Assembly (NCBI GenBank): GCA_026168455.1
Contig: CM047431.1
Location: 7,710,943 to 7,774,942, forward strand
Length of the DNA stretch: 64,000 nt
Source of the DNA: Theocolax elegans
Lineage: Eukaryota > Arthropoda > Insecta > Hymenoptera > Cerocephalidae
Direction of reading: 5' to 3'
The translations under genes and the position numbers were made by a program. Of the stretch, positions 10,379 to 20,217 are shown piece after piece. Positions within the stretch are counted from its first letter, which is position 1, and every line of letters begins with the position of its first letter. The notes under the pieces are model-generated. The model did not search any database, was not told the origin of the DNA, and saw nothing but the letters and a program-made list of their open reading frames with translations.

Positions 10379-11329
10379 TGTCACGCCACACTGGGGATCA
10401 GGGTGCGGGACTAACCAAATAAATACGCGGGGAGATTTTAAAATTAACTAAAGGATTTATTAACGGAAAAGACAAAACAACAATTGATTTACAATTGAAT
10501 TCGGGCACCAGTCGATTGTTAGTTTGACAAATAATTAATCTCTTTAACGCAATCGCTTAGCGTAGCGCAGGGGAAAGTGGGGAAACGCGGGAGAGAATCA
10601 ACGTTAAGATGGCGGGGGATAATATGCGCACACACACGCGGGCGGACCGGGAGTTCGCGACCGATAAAGGGAAAGGGGAAAGTGCACCATACGCACTCAC
10701 CTTTCGCAACTGCAGCCGATTGATAACGTTCTTAATCGCTGCCACGCTCTGCTCAACTCACACACCAAAATCAGGCAATAAATCGCTATAACATTTGATA
10801 AGAAGCTTCAATTACACCGCGACCAAACACTCTCGACCGTAGTATACGGAGCTCTGTTCTCCGTCGGCACTCGGCTCGTCTCGTTCGTACGCACATGCGC
10901 CTTGCGCTGCTATCGGTACGAGACGAGAGTTCGTCCGTGCGATCGGCCGTCCTCGTACGACTGCGTCTCTATTCCAGCTGTAAAGAAGACGATTCAACGG
11001 ACTACTGCCGACGTAGTGGATCTTCTCCGACGCTGACCTGCCGTGGAATTGACCTGGGGCTCCCGAGGAATTGTTACAGGTAAGTCGCTAAGCCGCAGGA
11101 GTTTATCATTACTTGCTTAGTTAATTTATCGTGGGAGAGGTTAGTGTTCCCCTAACCGCTCAATTCCTATTGACAATTCTTTCTTCCTATGTTGCTGTCC
11201 TATCCTCTCCTTCCTGGTTATCCTTTTCCCTAATAATGTGCTTTGTCTCATTTACTATCACCTTCACAGGGATTCTGCACGAGGTTCCAGTGGGCGATGG
11301 ACTTCCAAGGATATCTGCTGTCACCCCTG
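10379..11329 (-). repeat. 5-prime LTR of gypsy A (U3 start missing)
   Basis: On the plus strand it begins TGTCACGCCACACTGG next to the primer site, which is the reverse of an LTR end in ...GTGACA. GC content rises sharply compared with the leader. The far side stops abruptly at 11329, where the minisatellite starts, so about 250 bases of U3 seen in the other LTR (1517-1769) are absent. A related LTR end occurs at 38726. Confidence 0.6.
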
Positions 11330-13450
11330 TTGAAAAAATCGAGGTGGATATCCAGCTCGATTTCGAGGTCGATTTCGAGCTGGATTTCGACCTGGATTCG
11401 ACTCGATTTTGCCTCGATTTAACTCGATTTTTGGCCTAGATTTCGAGCTGAATCCACCTCGATTGGAGACTCGATTTCGAGCTGTGGATCGGACTCGATT
11501 TCGAGCTCGATTGGCCTCGATTTCGGGCTGTGGACCGGACGCGATTTCCAGCTCGATTGACCTCGATTTCGAACTCGATTGACCTCGATTTCGAGCTAGA
11601 TTGGCCTCGATTTCGGGCTGTGGATCGGACTCGATTTCGAACTCGATTGGCCTCGATTTCGGGCTGTGGACCGGACGCGATTTCGAGCTCGATTGACCTC
11701 GATTTCGGGCTGTGGATCGGCCTCGATTTCGAGCTAGATTGGCCTCGATTTCGGGCTGTGGATCGGACTCGATTTCGAGCTCGATTGGCCTCGATTTCGG
11801 GCTGTGGACCGGACGCGATTTCCAGCTCGATTGACCTCGATTTCGAACTCGATTGACCTCGATTTCGGGCTGTGGATCGGACTCGATTTCGAACTCGATT
11901 GGCCTCGATTTCGAGCTAGATTGGCCTCGATTTCGGGCTGTGGATCGGACTCGATTTCGAACTCGATTGGCCTCGATTTCGGGCTGTGGACCGGACGCGA
12001 TTTCGAGCTCGATTGACCTCGATTTCGGGCTGTGGATCGGCCTCGATTTCGAGCTAGATTGGCCTCGATTTCGGGCTGTGGATCGGACTCGATTTCGAAC
12101 TCGATTGGCCTCGATTTCGGGCTGGATTGGACTCGATTTCGAGCACGATTGGCCTCGATTTCGAACTCGATTGGCCTCGATTTCGGGCTGGATTGGACTC
12201 GATTTCGAGCTCGATTGGCCTCGATTTCGGGGTATGGATCGGCCTCGATTTCGAGATCGATTAGCATCGATTTCGGGCTTGATTTAGCGCTCGATTAACC
12301 TTGATATTGTGCAAAATGGGCGTTGATTTCGACCTCGACTGGTCTCAATTTGGGCTCTAATTGCTTAGATTTCAAGCTGGATCGGCCTCGATTTCGGGCT
12401 CGATCGGCTTAAATCAGGGTCTCGATCGAGAACTCGGTAGATCTGGATTTTGGGCTGGATCGGACTCGATCGGGGATTCGATTTCGAGTGGGATAGAACT
12501 CAATCAGTGCCTCGATTTCGAACTGAATCGGTATGGATTGGGGACTCGATTTCAAGTGGGTACGTACTCGATCGGGGCCTCGATTTCAACCGGGATCGGC
12601 GTCGATTTCGAGCTCGATTGGCCACGATTTCGGGCTGGAGCCGCCTCGATTTCAAACTCGATCGGACTCAATTTCGAGCTCGATTGGCTCGATTTCGGGC
12701 TGGATCGGACCCGATTTCGAGCTCGATTGGCCTCGATTTCGGGCTCGATTGGCCACGATTTCGAGTCGATTGGCCTCGATTTCGAGCTCGATGGGCCTCG
12801 ATTTTGACCTGGATCGGCCTCGATTTTGAGCTCGATTGGCCTCGATATCGGGCGGCTTCGGCCTCGATTTCGACCTTGATCAGCCTCGATTTTGAGCTAG
12901 AATAGCCTTAATTTCGCACTGGATGGGCGTCAATCGGAACTCGATTTCACGTTCTTTCGGCCTCGATTTCAAGCTGCAATATCCTCGATTTCGTCCTGGA
13001 TCAGCCTCGATTTCGAGCTTGATTGGCCTCGATTTTGGGCTGGATCGGACTCGATCGGGGATTCGATTTCGAGTGGGATAGAACTCAATCAGTGCCTCGA
13101 TTTCGAACTGAATCGGTATGGATTGGGGACTCGATTTCAAGTGGGTACGGACTCGATCGGGGCCTCGATTTCGACCTGGATCTGTCTCGAATTCGAGATC
13201 GATTGGCCTCCATTTCGGGCTGGTATAGCGTCGATCGGGGACTCGATTGGACACTCGCTAGCCCTCGATTTCAAGCTGATGGATCGGTCTCGATGGCGAG
13301 CTGAATGGGCCTCGATCTGGGACTCGGCTTCGGTCTCGATTGGGGACTCGACTTCGGGTTCGATTGGCCTCGATTGGCCGCAATTTCGTGCTGGATTTTC
13401 TTTAATTAGGGACTTGATTCGTGGACGTGTTGGATTGACCTTGATTTAAA
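11330..13450. repeat. Minisatellite, ~22 bp unit with higher-order repeats
   Basis: About 2.1 kb of tandem variants of GATTGGCCTCGATTTCGAGCTC alternate with GGATCGGACTCGATTTCGGGCTGT-like units. Larger blocks are themselves repeated. 11481-11600 recurs about 274 bp on, at 11755; 11622-11790 recurs about 318 bp on, at 11940; and 12448-12590 recurs about 585 bp on, at 13033. The array is much more GC-rich than its surroundings and decays toward 13450. Because the unit lacks stop codons in several frames, long artificial ORFs occur on both strands; they are not genes. Confidence 0.95.
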
Positions 13451-13912
13451 GCTCAATTTAGTTGATATTAATGATCAATAAGCGTTTTCATAGTATATAA
13501 TAATCATATAGTGAAAAGAATTATTTTTAGAATCAGATGGTTTGTTTTTCTCATCTATACAATAATATAGAAATAAAGCATTATTTGAACTAATAATAAC
13601 TTTTATTTATAGAACAGGTAGCAGTTTAATGTAAGTAAATTGTAAATGTAAGTATTGTATTTTATATAATAAATTAGTTTTTTTACGTACCTTATTGAGG
13701 AAATTCTTGCCAGATTCGCATTCTAATTTTGTATTAGTCTTGCTACGTTTTTAAATACATTTTTGAGTATTATTGTTATCTGAACGTTACATTATTAATT
13801 ACATTATTAATTATGCAGGTTATAATGTATCTGTGTTCAAGGTATGTTTTCATTATTTTTATTGATAGTTGATACTGCATGATGTGGTTATACATATTCA
13901 TCGAAACTTAAT
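13451..13912. other. AT-rich spacer
   Basis: No gene, RNA or clear repeat is seen between the minisatellite and the TTAA element. Confidence 0.5.
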
Positions 13913-14429
13913 TTAACCTTTAGGCTGCCAGCTTGGCTCAGATACAGTAATGTATATGAAGTTGCCATAGTCAAAACTGATATGTTTGTTTACTTTTTGG
14001 CATACTTGTTGCATTACTATCAATTGTGAGAAGATTTAAATATATATTTTATCGGTTTCACAGCCTAAAGCGTAAGAAAAATTTCATAAAAGTTAGTTCC
14101 CGCTCAAAGTACAAACACTGAATTTTTTAAATTTCTACCCTCTCGTTACAGGAAAGTTTAAGTGATATTATTCTTTTGACAACACAAGAGCATTTGCAGG
14201 TGACCTTGATAACCTGATACCGTTGGAAAAAAAAATAGTAATTCGCTTATATGATTATGCATAACATCTTATAATCTTAAATATCTGCCAAAATTTCCTA
14301 GCCAGACTGGCTCAAGTTTAATCTACCCGTGACATTCAAACTCCTGTTGACGTATTGGATTATACATATAAATTTCACTTTTTAAAAATATTAATTTTGA
14401 AATCAAAATACCGGCAATCTAAAGGTTAA
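13913..14429. repeat. piggyBac-type MITE with TTAA ends
   Basis: Left end TTAACCTTTAGGCTGCC and right end (as reverse complement) TTAACCTTTAGATTGCC form terminal inverted repeats with 15 of 17 matches, including TTAA. TTAA is the target duplicated by piggyBac transposases. Subterminal GGCTCA words occur at both sides. The unit is 517 bp with no ORF, so it must be mobilised in trans. Its ends differ from those of the piggyBac at 20218, so it is a separate family. Confidence 0.8.
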
Positions 14430-14625
14430 ATAGCTATGTTAAATTTTATAGGATCGTATTAATAATATTACACTATTTTGGAAACAATATCTTTTTATTT
14501 TTCTATAAAAATATACTTTCTGTTGGGTTTTTATTATATCTTACAGCAACGTTAAGGTTAAAACTATTATTTTCTTTACTTATCTTATTATTTTTGGACG
14601 TCCTTTTTAGATTTAAATATTTACT

Positions 14626-15799
14626 TCAAGTTTGCCAATACTTATGAGGTACTGGACATATATATTGGTTTTCATTCACAGCCATTAAAATACAAATATT
14701 TTTTATTTTATTGGTTTCGATTACTTGTATTTGAGGATTTGTGGCAACAATCTTCTTAATAATGAATTGTTCATTAGATATACAATGTTCTGTTATTAGC
14801 TGCTTATACGCTGTGTACTCTTTGGAATTGTTATTGTCAATAAGAAATTGTTGCATTTGTATAAACTCACCATTGACTGTTTGCGCATACGAATTATCTG
14901 GTCGTCGATTACTTTTTTTTGAAAAATTAAACAAACATGTATCTTTAACAATGTTTTTATAAGCTGTTACATCTTCTGCAGACAAATTTAATTGCTGCAA
15001 TACATCTTCATTTACTGGTAATGGCTTTCCAAAATATCGAAATTGTTCTGATTTCGTGCTTTTTGCAGTAATTTTGTTCTCTAAATAATAACAATAATCC
15101 ATAACAGAAGAAAATTGTTTTAAAGCAAACGTGTTTTTCTAAAATTATTATGCTTTCTTGTACTGTAAGACTTCTACAAATTTGACTAAGTACACCTCTT
15201 GCTGCATGAACTTTTGAAACAATTTTACCATTACCAGATTCAAATGGGTAACCATAATGCACCCATAGTGGTCCCCAATTGACTACACTCTGTGCTAGGT
15301 GAGTTAATTGGTGAACATTAAAAGACATTGCGTCTACTCCGTAATAAACCTCCGTTAAAGCAACAAATTTCTAATAAGTAATCAGCACGCTGTAATTCCA
15401 ATTGATTAATTGACTCCTTCAGCAGTAAATGATAGCCTTCCACTAATAAAACCCAATGTTGTAGAAATTTGTTAAAATTAGGTATTTCAGCTAATATTAC
15501 GGTACTGTAAAATGAAAGCCAATTCACCCACTCTTTAGCCTTTCAGTTCCTGCGATCATATATTGAACGCAATAATCTAGCGAGCTGTTGTGGAACCCTG
15601 AATTGCGTAATTTGTTTATATTATCCATAAAAATATTTGATATGCTATATGGCTTGTTAGAAGTTTTATACCAGTAGTCAGCAAATTGTTTTGATATTCC
15701 TAAATCTATATAGTGCATCACATCTGGTATGAATCCAGGTTGAAATCGATAAATTAAACGAATATTGAGATATAAATGATAAGAACTGATATATCTCAA
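14626..15799 (-). pseudogene. CACTA/EnSpm-like (CMC) transposase relic, C-terminal part
   Basis: Four minus-strand frames read one after another. 15799-15524 gives PGFIPDVMHYIDLGISKQF. 15527-15318 gives WVNWLSFYS...FLQHWVLLVEGYHLLLKESI. 15328-15008 gives MSFNVHQLTHLAQSV, NWGPLWVHYGYPFESGNG and KVHAARGV. 15102-14626 is a less conserved C-terminus. The string D-MH...NWL.FYS...LLVE..HLLL...FN.H.L.HL...V...GPLW....FPFE is, as I recall it, the C-terminal signature of EnSpm/CACTA-like animal transposases. Three frame changes make it a pseudogene. The N-terminal catalytic part and the element ends were not found. Confidence 0.75.
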
Positions 15800-15980
15800 T
15801 AATAAATCTCAGTCGGTAATTTGCTCGTATGGTCAATTTTTACATTGACGTACAGTCTAGACGATTTTTATAAATTGTCATTAGTGTTTTTTGAGTGCGT
15901 AAACTTGCATATATATATATACTATAATATATAAATATTTCGCCGCCGCCGCCGCCGTGTCTAAGAATTCAGAATTCAAC

Positions 15981-16934
15981 ATATGGGCTATTTCATGTCA
16001 AGTGGTACGATGAAAATTTTAAATCGCTCCAAAATTTTAGAACAGGCTGGAAATATCTTCAAGAAGATAGAAAAAAATTTTTAGGTGTTAAAAATAATTT
16101 GCCTAAAAGTTATTCCACCATGAAAAATGGAAATTTTTTAATTTTTTAGAAAATTTTCAATTTTTAAAGCCATTTATCTCAAAATCTATTAATTTTTTTG
16201 AAAAAACGTTACAAACAACTTTTGTTCAAAATAATCTTTAAAATTTATCTACCTGGGTTACAATTCTTAATTTTAAAATCTCGAAGAGATAGGGCACTCG
16301 AAAATATTGAATATCAAAAAAAGGCGACCACGCCACAATCGATTTTGATCTAACACCGCTCAAAAGATCACATTTTTTGAGAGCTTTCGAATGGCGGCGG
16401 TTAGATTATTGGCCAAGACCGCTGGTGTAAGTTATGCCTCATAAACCTCATAAAATCATTAATTTTCATGTATTTTAGGGCATAACCTATAACAGCGGTC
16501 TTGGTCAATAATCTAACCACCGCCATTCGAAAGCTCTCAAAAAATGTGATCTTTTGAGCGGTGTTAGATCATAATCGATTGTGGCGTGGTCGCCTTTTTT
16601 TGATATTCAATATTTCCGGGCGTTCTATCTCTTCGAGGTTCTAAAATTAAGAATTGTAACCCAGGTAGATAAGTTCTAAAGATTATTTTGAACAAAAGTT
16701 GTTTGTAATGTTTTTTCAAAAGAATTAATAGATTTTGAGATGAATGGTTTTGAAAATAGAAATTTTTCTAATAAATTGAAAAATTTCCATTTATCATGGT
16801 GGAATAACTCTTAGGCAAATTATTTTTAACACTTAAAATTTTTTTTCTATCTTCTGGAAGATATTTCCAGCCCGTTCTCAAATTTTGGAGAGATTTAAAA
16901 TTTTCATCGTACCACTTGTCGTGAAATAGCCCAT
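15981..16934. repeat. Foldback palindrome, family F1, copy a
   Basis: Two arms of about 457 bp (15981-16437 and 16478-16934) are reverse complements with few mismatches around a ~40 bp spacer. The ends read ATATGGGCTATTTCATGTC. Near the centre, the words AAGACCGCTG and CAGCGGTCTT mark the inner arm ends. No transposase is present. An (CGC)n run sits just outside at 15941-15956. F1-type ends recur at 16943-17917 and 50253-50531. Confidence 0.9.
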
Positions 16935-16942
16935 AAATTATG

Positions 16943-17917
16943 TATATATGGGATAATGCTCCAAATTTTGGGTACACATTGCAAATGTTTTTCAGAATAC
17001 AGAAAACAATTTTTAGGTACTGGAATCTATTTGCTCAAAAGTTATTCTAACCTCAAAAAGTGGATTTTTCCAAGTTTTTTTCAACACCAGCTGGGTTTAC
17101 CACTATTTAACTCAAAATCTATCAACTTTTACTATAGAACATTATATGTCACATTCGTTGTTAATTGTATCTGGAATTTATTCTTCTAGGTTAGAATTTC
17201 TAATTTCAAGGTGAATGTTATATAAAGTACATGTCAATATTCAACTTGAAAAAAGTGCAAGTGTGCCACAATTGATTTTTTTATCCAAAAGTCTAAAAGA
17301 AACCTTGGAGCAATACCTTTCAAATGGTCTGTAGCAATTTTATGGCCTCTAATTCTGTAAAAAGTTATGATAATTTAAAAAAACACGAAATTTTTTAAAA
17401 AATTTAAATGGGAATTACCATGTTAATTTTTGTGAATTTTTTCTCTTTCTTTAAATTATCATAACTTTTTACAGAATTGAAGGCCATAAAAATGCTACAG
17501 ACAATTTGAAAGGTATTGCTCCAAGCTTTCTTTTAGACTTTTGGATAAAAAAATCAATTGTGGCACACTTGCACTTTTTTCAACTTGAATATTGACAAGT
17601 AGTTTATATAACATTTACCTTGAAATTAGAAATTTTAACCTAGAAGAATAAATTCCAGACACAATTAGCAACGAATGTTACATATAATGTTCTATAGTAA
17701 AAGTTGATAGATTTTGAGTTAAATAGTGGTAAACCCAGTTGGTGTTGAAAAAAACTTGAAAAAATCCACTTTTTGAGGTTAGAATAACTTTTGAGCAAAT
17801 AGATTCCAGTACCTAAAAATTTTTTTCTGTATTTTGAAAAACATTTGCATTGTGTACCCAAAATTTGGAGCATTTTAAAATTTTGATCGGACCACTTCGT
17901 GTGGAATATCTCATATA
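16943..17917. repeat. Foldback palindrome, family F1, copy b
   Basis: A second long palindrome starts 8 bp after copy a. The arms are about 440-470 bp around a centre near 17385-17447. Its outer right end (GATCGGACCACTTCGTGTGG) matches the F1 copy at 50253, while the left end has lost about 30 bases. Internal sequence is only distantly like copy a, so the two are relatives, not a recent duplication. Bases 17918-18221 that follow hold a GC-rich patch and nothing I recognise. Confidence 0.88.
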
Positions 17918-18221
17918 ACGTCGGAGAGCACCCGCGGCGGGCTTACTCCGCGAACACAAAATTTGATGTGCGCGAAGATCGGAGAGCGCTCGCGGTAGCA
18001 TTATGTTTTTTAAACGGAGAATTGAGGCTTGAGCTAAATTTCATTTTACACGGACTAGGAATTATTTACCTAGCAATATTATTGCCAATATACTTGCAAA
18101 ATTAATTAATATATTTCCAATATGTAGCGATATATCTTTATGGTAAACGTATTTATTGGCTATACTGTACACAAAACTTAATTCAAATCAAAATTTTATT
18201 GTCTAAAAATTCGTCATAAAG

Positions 18222-18428
18222 GTTTCAATAAATTAATGTAAATACGATGAGGTTAAAAACTGTAATAATCTCATATTTATAACGCACGCGTATCATAGAT
18301 TTAGTAAGTAAATTAATAATAGTAGTAATGAATTTATTAGTCTGCGGTCTAATTCAAACTTAAATAAAAATCATTTCCTTGATTGTACATTTTATTCATA
18401 CAATCAATCTCGTAAAATATATTTTGCA
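18222..18428. repeat. Repeat, inverted match to 63775-64000
   Basis: About 207 bp here match the reverse complement of 63775-64000 at high identity, including GCGGTCTAATTCAAACTT and CCTTGATTGTACATTTTATT. It is a dispersed repeat of unknown class without coding potential. Confidence 0.8.
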
Positions 18429-19203
18429 AGTTTCGATAGTATATTGTTGATGAAGTACATTTCTAAATATTTTATAATAGTTACCGATACAGTTAATATT
18501 GTCACAAAATCTGTAGGTGGCACTACTCGATTTAAAATTCGATATTAAATTTTTAATTTTCCTTTGGTTGCTTATACGGTTGCTAAGGAGAACAAAGCGA
18601 AATTAATTGCAGAAGGTCATACTTTAAGTTATTCATTTTTTTATTTATTAAGTATTTATATCCGCATCCAAATGTTTGTGTGGGAGAATTACAGATACGG
18701 CGTTAAAAATAGTCAACAAACTCAGTAAGTAATAATTATTTAAATAACTATTATATTCAAAAATATATAAATCCAATACTTTTGAGCTTGAGTTTGGATA
18801 TACATCGCTCATTGTTTTCGAATTACAAGCTATCAATATCAAGGACTTTTTCGACAATATTTTTCGTTATTAGCTTATATTTATCGTAAACAGAGCATTA
18901 AAATCTATAAGTTTGACTTTCTTCATATTGTTATTGTAAAATCAGATCCTAGAGTTTGGTTGTTATGTCCCGGCTTATCAAGACGGTGTCAGGCGTGAGC
19001 AGTTCACCTTACATTAAATTATTCTTATTTAAATGTGAAACTACTGTCAGCTCCGGAGTCTCTTAGTTCTTGTAAGTCACGATTATGGTGTGTCACGCTT
19101 TGTTATCGCGTCATGTAATGTTTGTCATATGTGGTAGATGATGTCGTAGTTACGTGTTACGTCACGCTAGTCATACAACGTATAACTAGGTTCCCCCAAC
19201 GTT
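18429..19203. other. Spacer without recognised genes
   Basis: AT-rich up to about 18950; then a stretch rich in TACGTCACG-like words (19060-19200). No gene is supported. Confidence 0.45.
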
Positions 19204-20075
19204 ATATGTGACGTTACTCTAATTTGCTATGTATGTTTGCAAGCGTCATGCGAAACGTTCTGATAGGCGTAACTTATGTGTAGATGATGCGTCACGTTTA
19301 TCCTGTGATAATACTTTTGATGAACATCTATTTAATGAAATTGAGATAACAGTTTTGTGTTAATTGATTATTTATTTAATACATTTTATTCTAACATAAG
19401 ATTAAAAACTACACGAATAGTCTTCGTGGCCAAATTCGAATTTTATCTTCTCTAAATACAATTCTTCGTTTCATATATTTTTCTAGAGACCTTGGTGAAT
19501 CTCTGTTAGAAAAATATTTCGCGAATGAATTTATACAAATCTAACTACTCGTTTAAAAATCTTGGTGAATCTCTAAATTCAAGTAGCCTTCAACTGATCT
19601 GTATATCTTATATCACAATTAGCTTGAAAGGGCAAGCATGGGGACTATCCCTTATATTTTAAGCTTTTATATACTTATAATTCTGTATATGAATTTCACA
19701 ATATACTTACGCCGGAATCTAAAACGGCGGGCACTTCGCTTCCTGTTAATAAGAGTCTCACAAGATTCAAGAACAAAATGAAGACTAAAGGCATTAGATA
19801 GTGCATTTGCGGGTTTATAAAAACTGAAAAGAAAAATGGACTCGCAAATATTTTAGAACCGTATGAGGGTGGCGGTCCAATCAGCGATGGACGCGATTCA
19901 GATTCGGCGTAGGTGGGAGTAGTTAACAATTGTCAAATCGGCATGTTCGCAGTTCAGTGACCGACATCACTGCGTGTAACGACTGATTTAGCAAAATTTG
20001 TAAATTTATTTCAAGGCTGTATAGGTTAATTTTTATGAGTGCATATGTATATCAGATTAAAATCAAAATTATTAA
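19204..20075. repeat. Longest copy of the 1-526 / 27415-27876 repeat family
   Basis: 19204-19665 matches 27415-27876 in direct orientation, and 19550-20075 matches 1-526 in inverted orientation. This copy therefore bridges the two partial ones and shows they are one family of at least 870 bp. It contains CGTGGCCAAATTCG and CTTGGTGAATCTCT words and no transposase domain. Confidence 0.88.
19711..19823 (-). other. Exon-like segment with signal-peptide-type frame (copy 2)
   Basis: This is the minus-strand counterpart of 253-365, with the same acceptor-like tract, ATG (19806), hydrophobic frame MHYLMPLVFILFLNLV and donor GGC/GTAAGT. The frame differs from copy 1 by only three residues after the ATG. 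Both splice-like ends are kept. Confidence 0.25.
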
Positions 20076-20217
20076 AAATGAATATTTGCAATAATGTAGA
20101 CGTCTATGTGGGAAAGTTGTCTCTTCATATTATTGTAGAATTATAAATAAGAGAAAATAAATTTCTCTTTATAATTTTTGAAGTTCACTAATTGTAATTT
20201 TAATAAATTTATTTCCT

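Larger units (their letters stand above)
1461..11329 (-). mobile_element. Ty3/gypsy LTR retrotransposon A (degenerate)
   Basis: On the minus strand the order is LTR, primer-binding site, long leader, gag, zinc knuckle, protease, RT, RNase H, integrase, extra ORF, polypurine tract, LTR, which is the gypsy order. The internal region is about 8.6 kb. Frameshifts divide gag and pol into pieces, so the copy is dead. The two LTRs are incomplete in opposite ways and overlap by only 56 bases (1461-1516 and 11274-11329, 54 identical). This implies an original LTR of about 1.2 kb. No env gene is seen; instead there is a non-env ORF after integrase. Confidence 0.9.

Noticed and set aside
11073..11270. 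Apparent intron: ACAG/GTAAGTCGC at 11076 and a polypyrimidine tract ending CACAG near 11270
   Set aside because: It lies antisense within the 5-prime LTR of gypsy A and no flanking exon has a recognisable protein.
11340..13449. Many long ORFs on both strands with repeated DLDFELDWPRFRA-like peptides
   Set aside because: They are translations of the ~22 bp minisatellite in several frames; open frames come from the stop-poor unit, not from coding selection.
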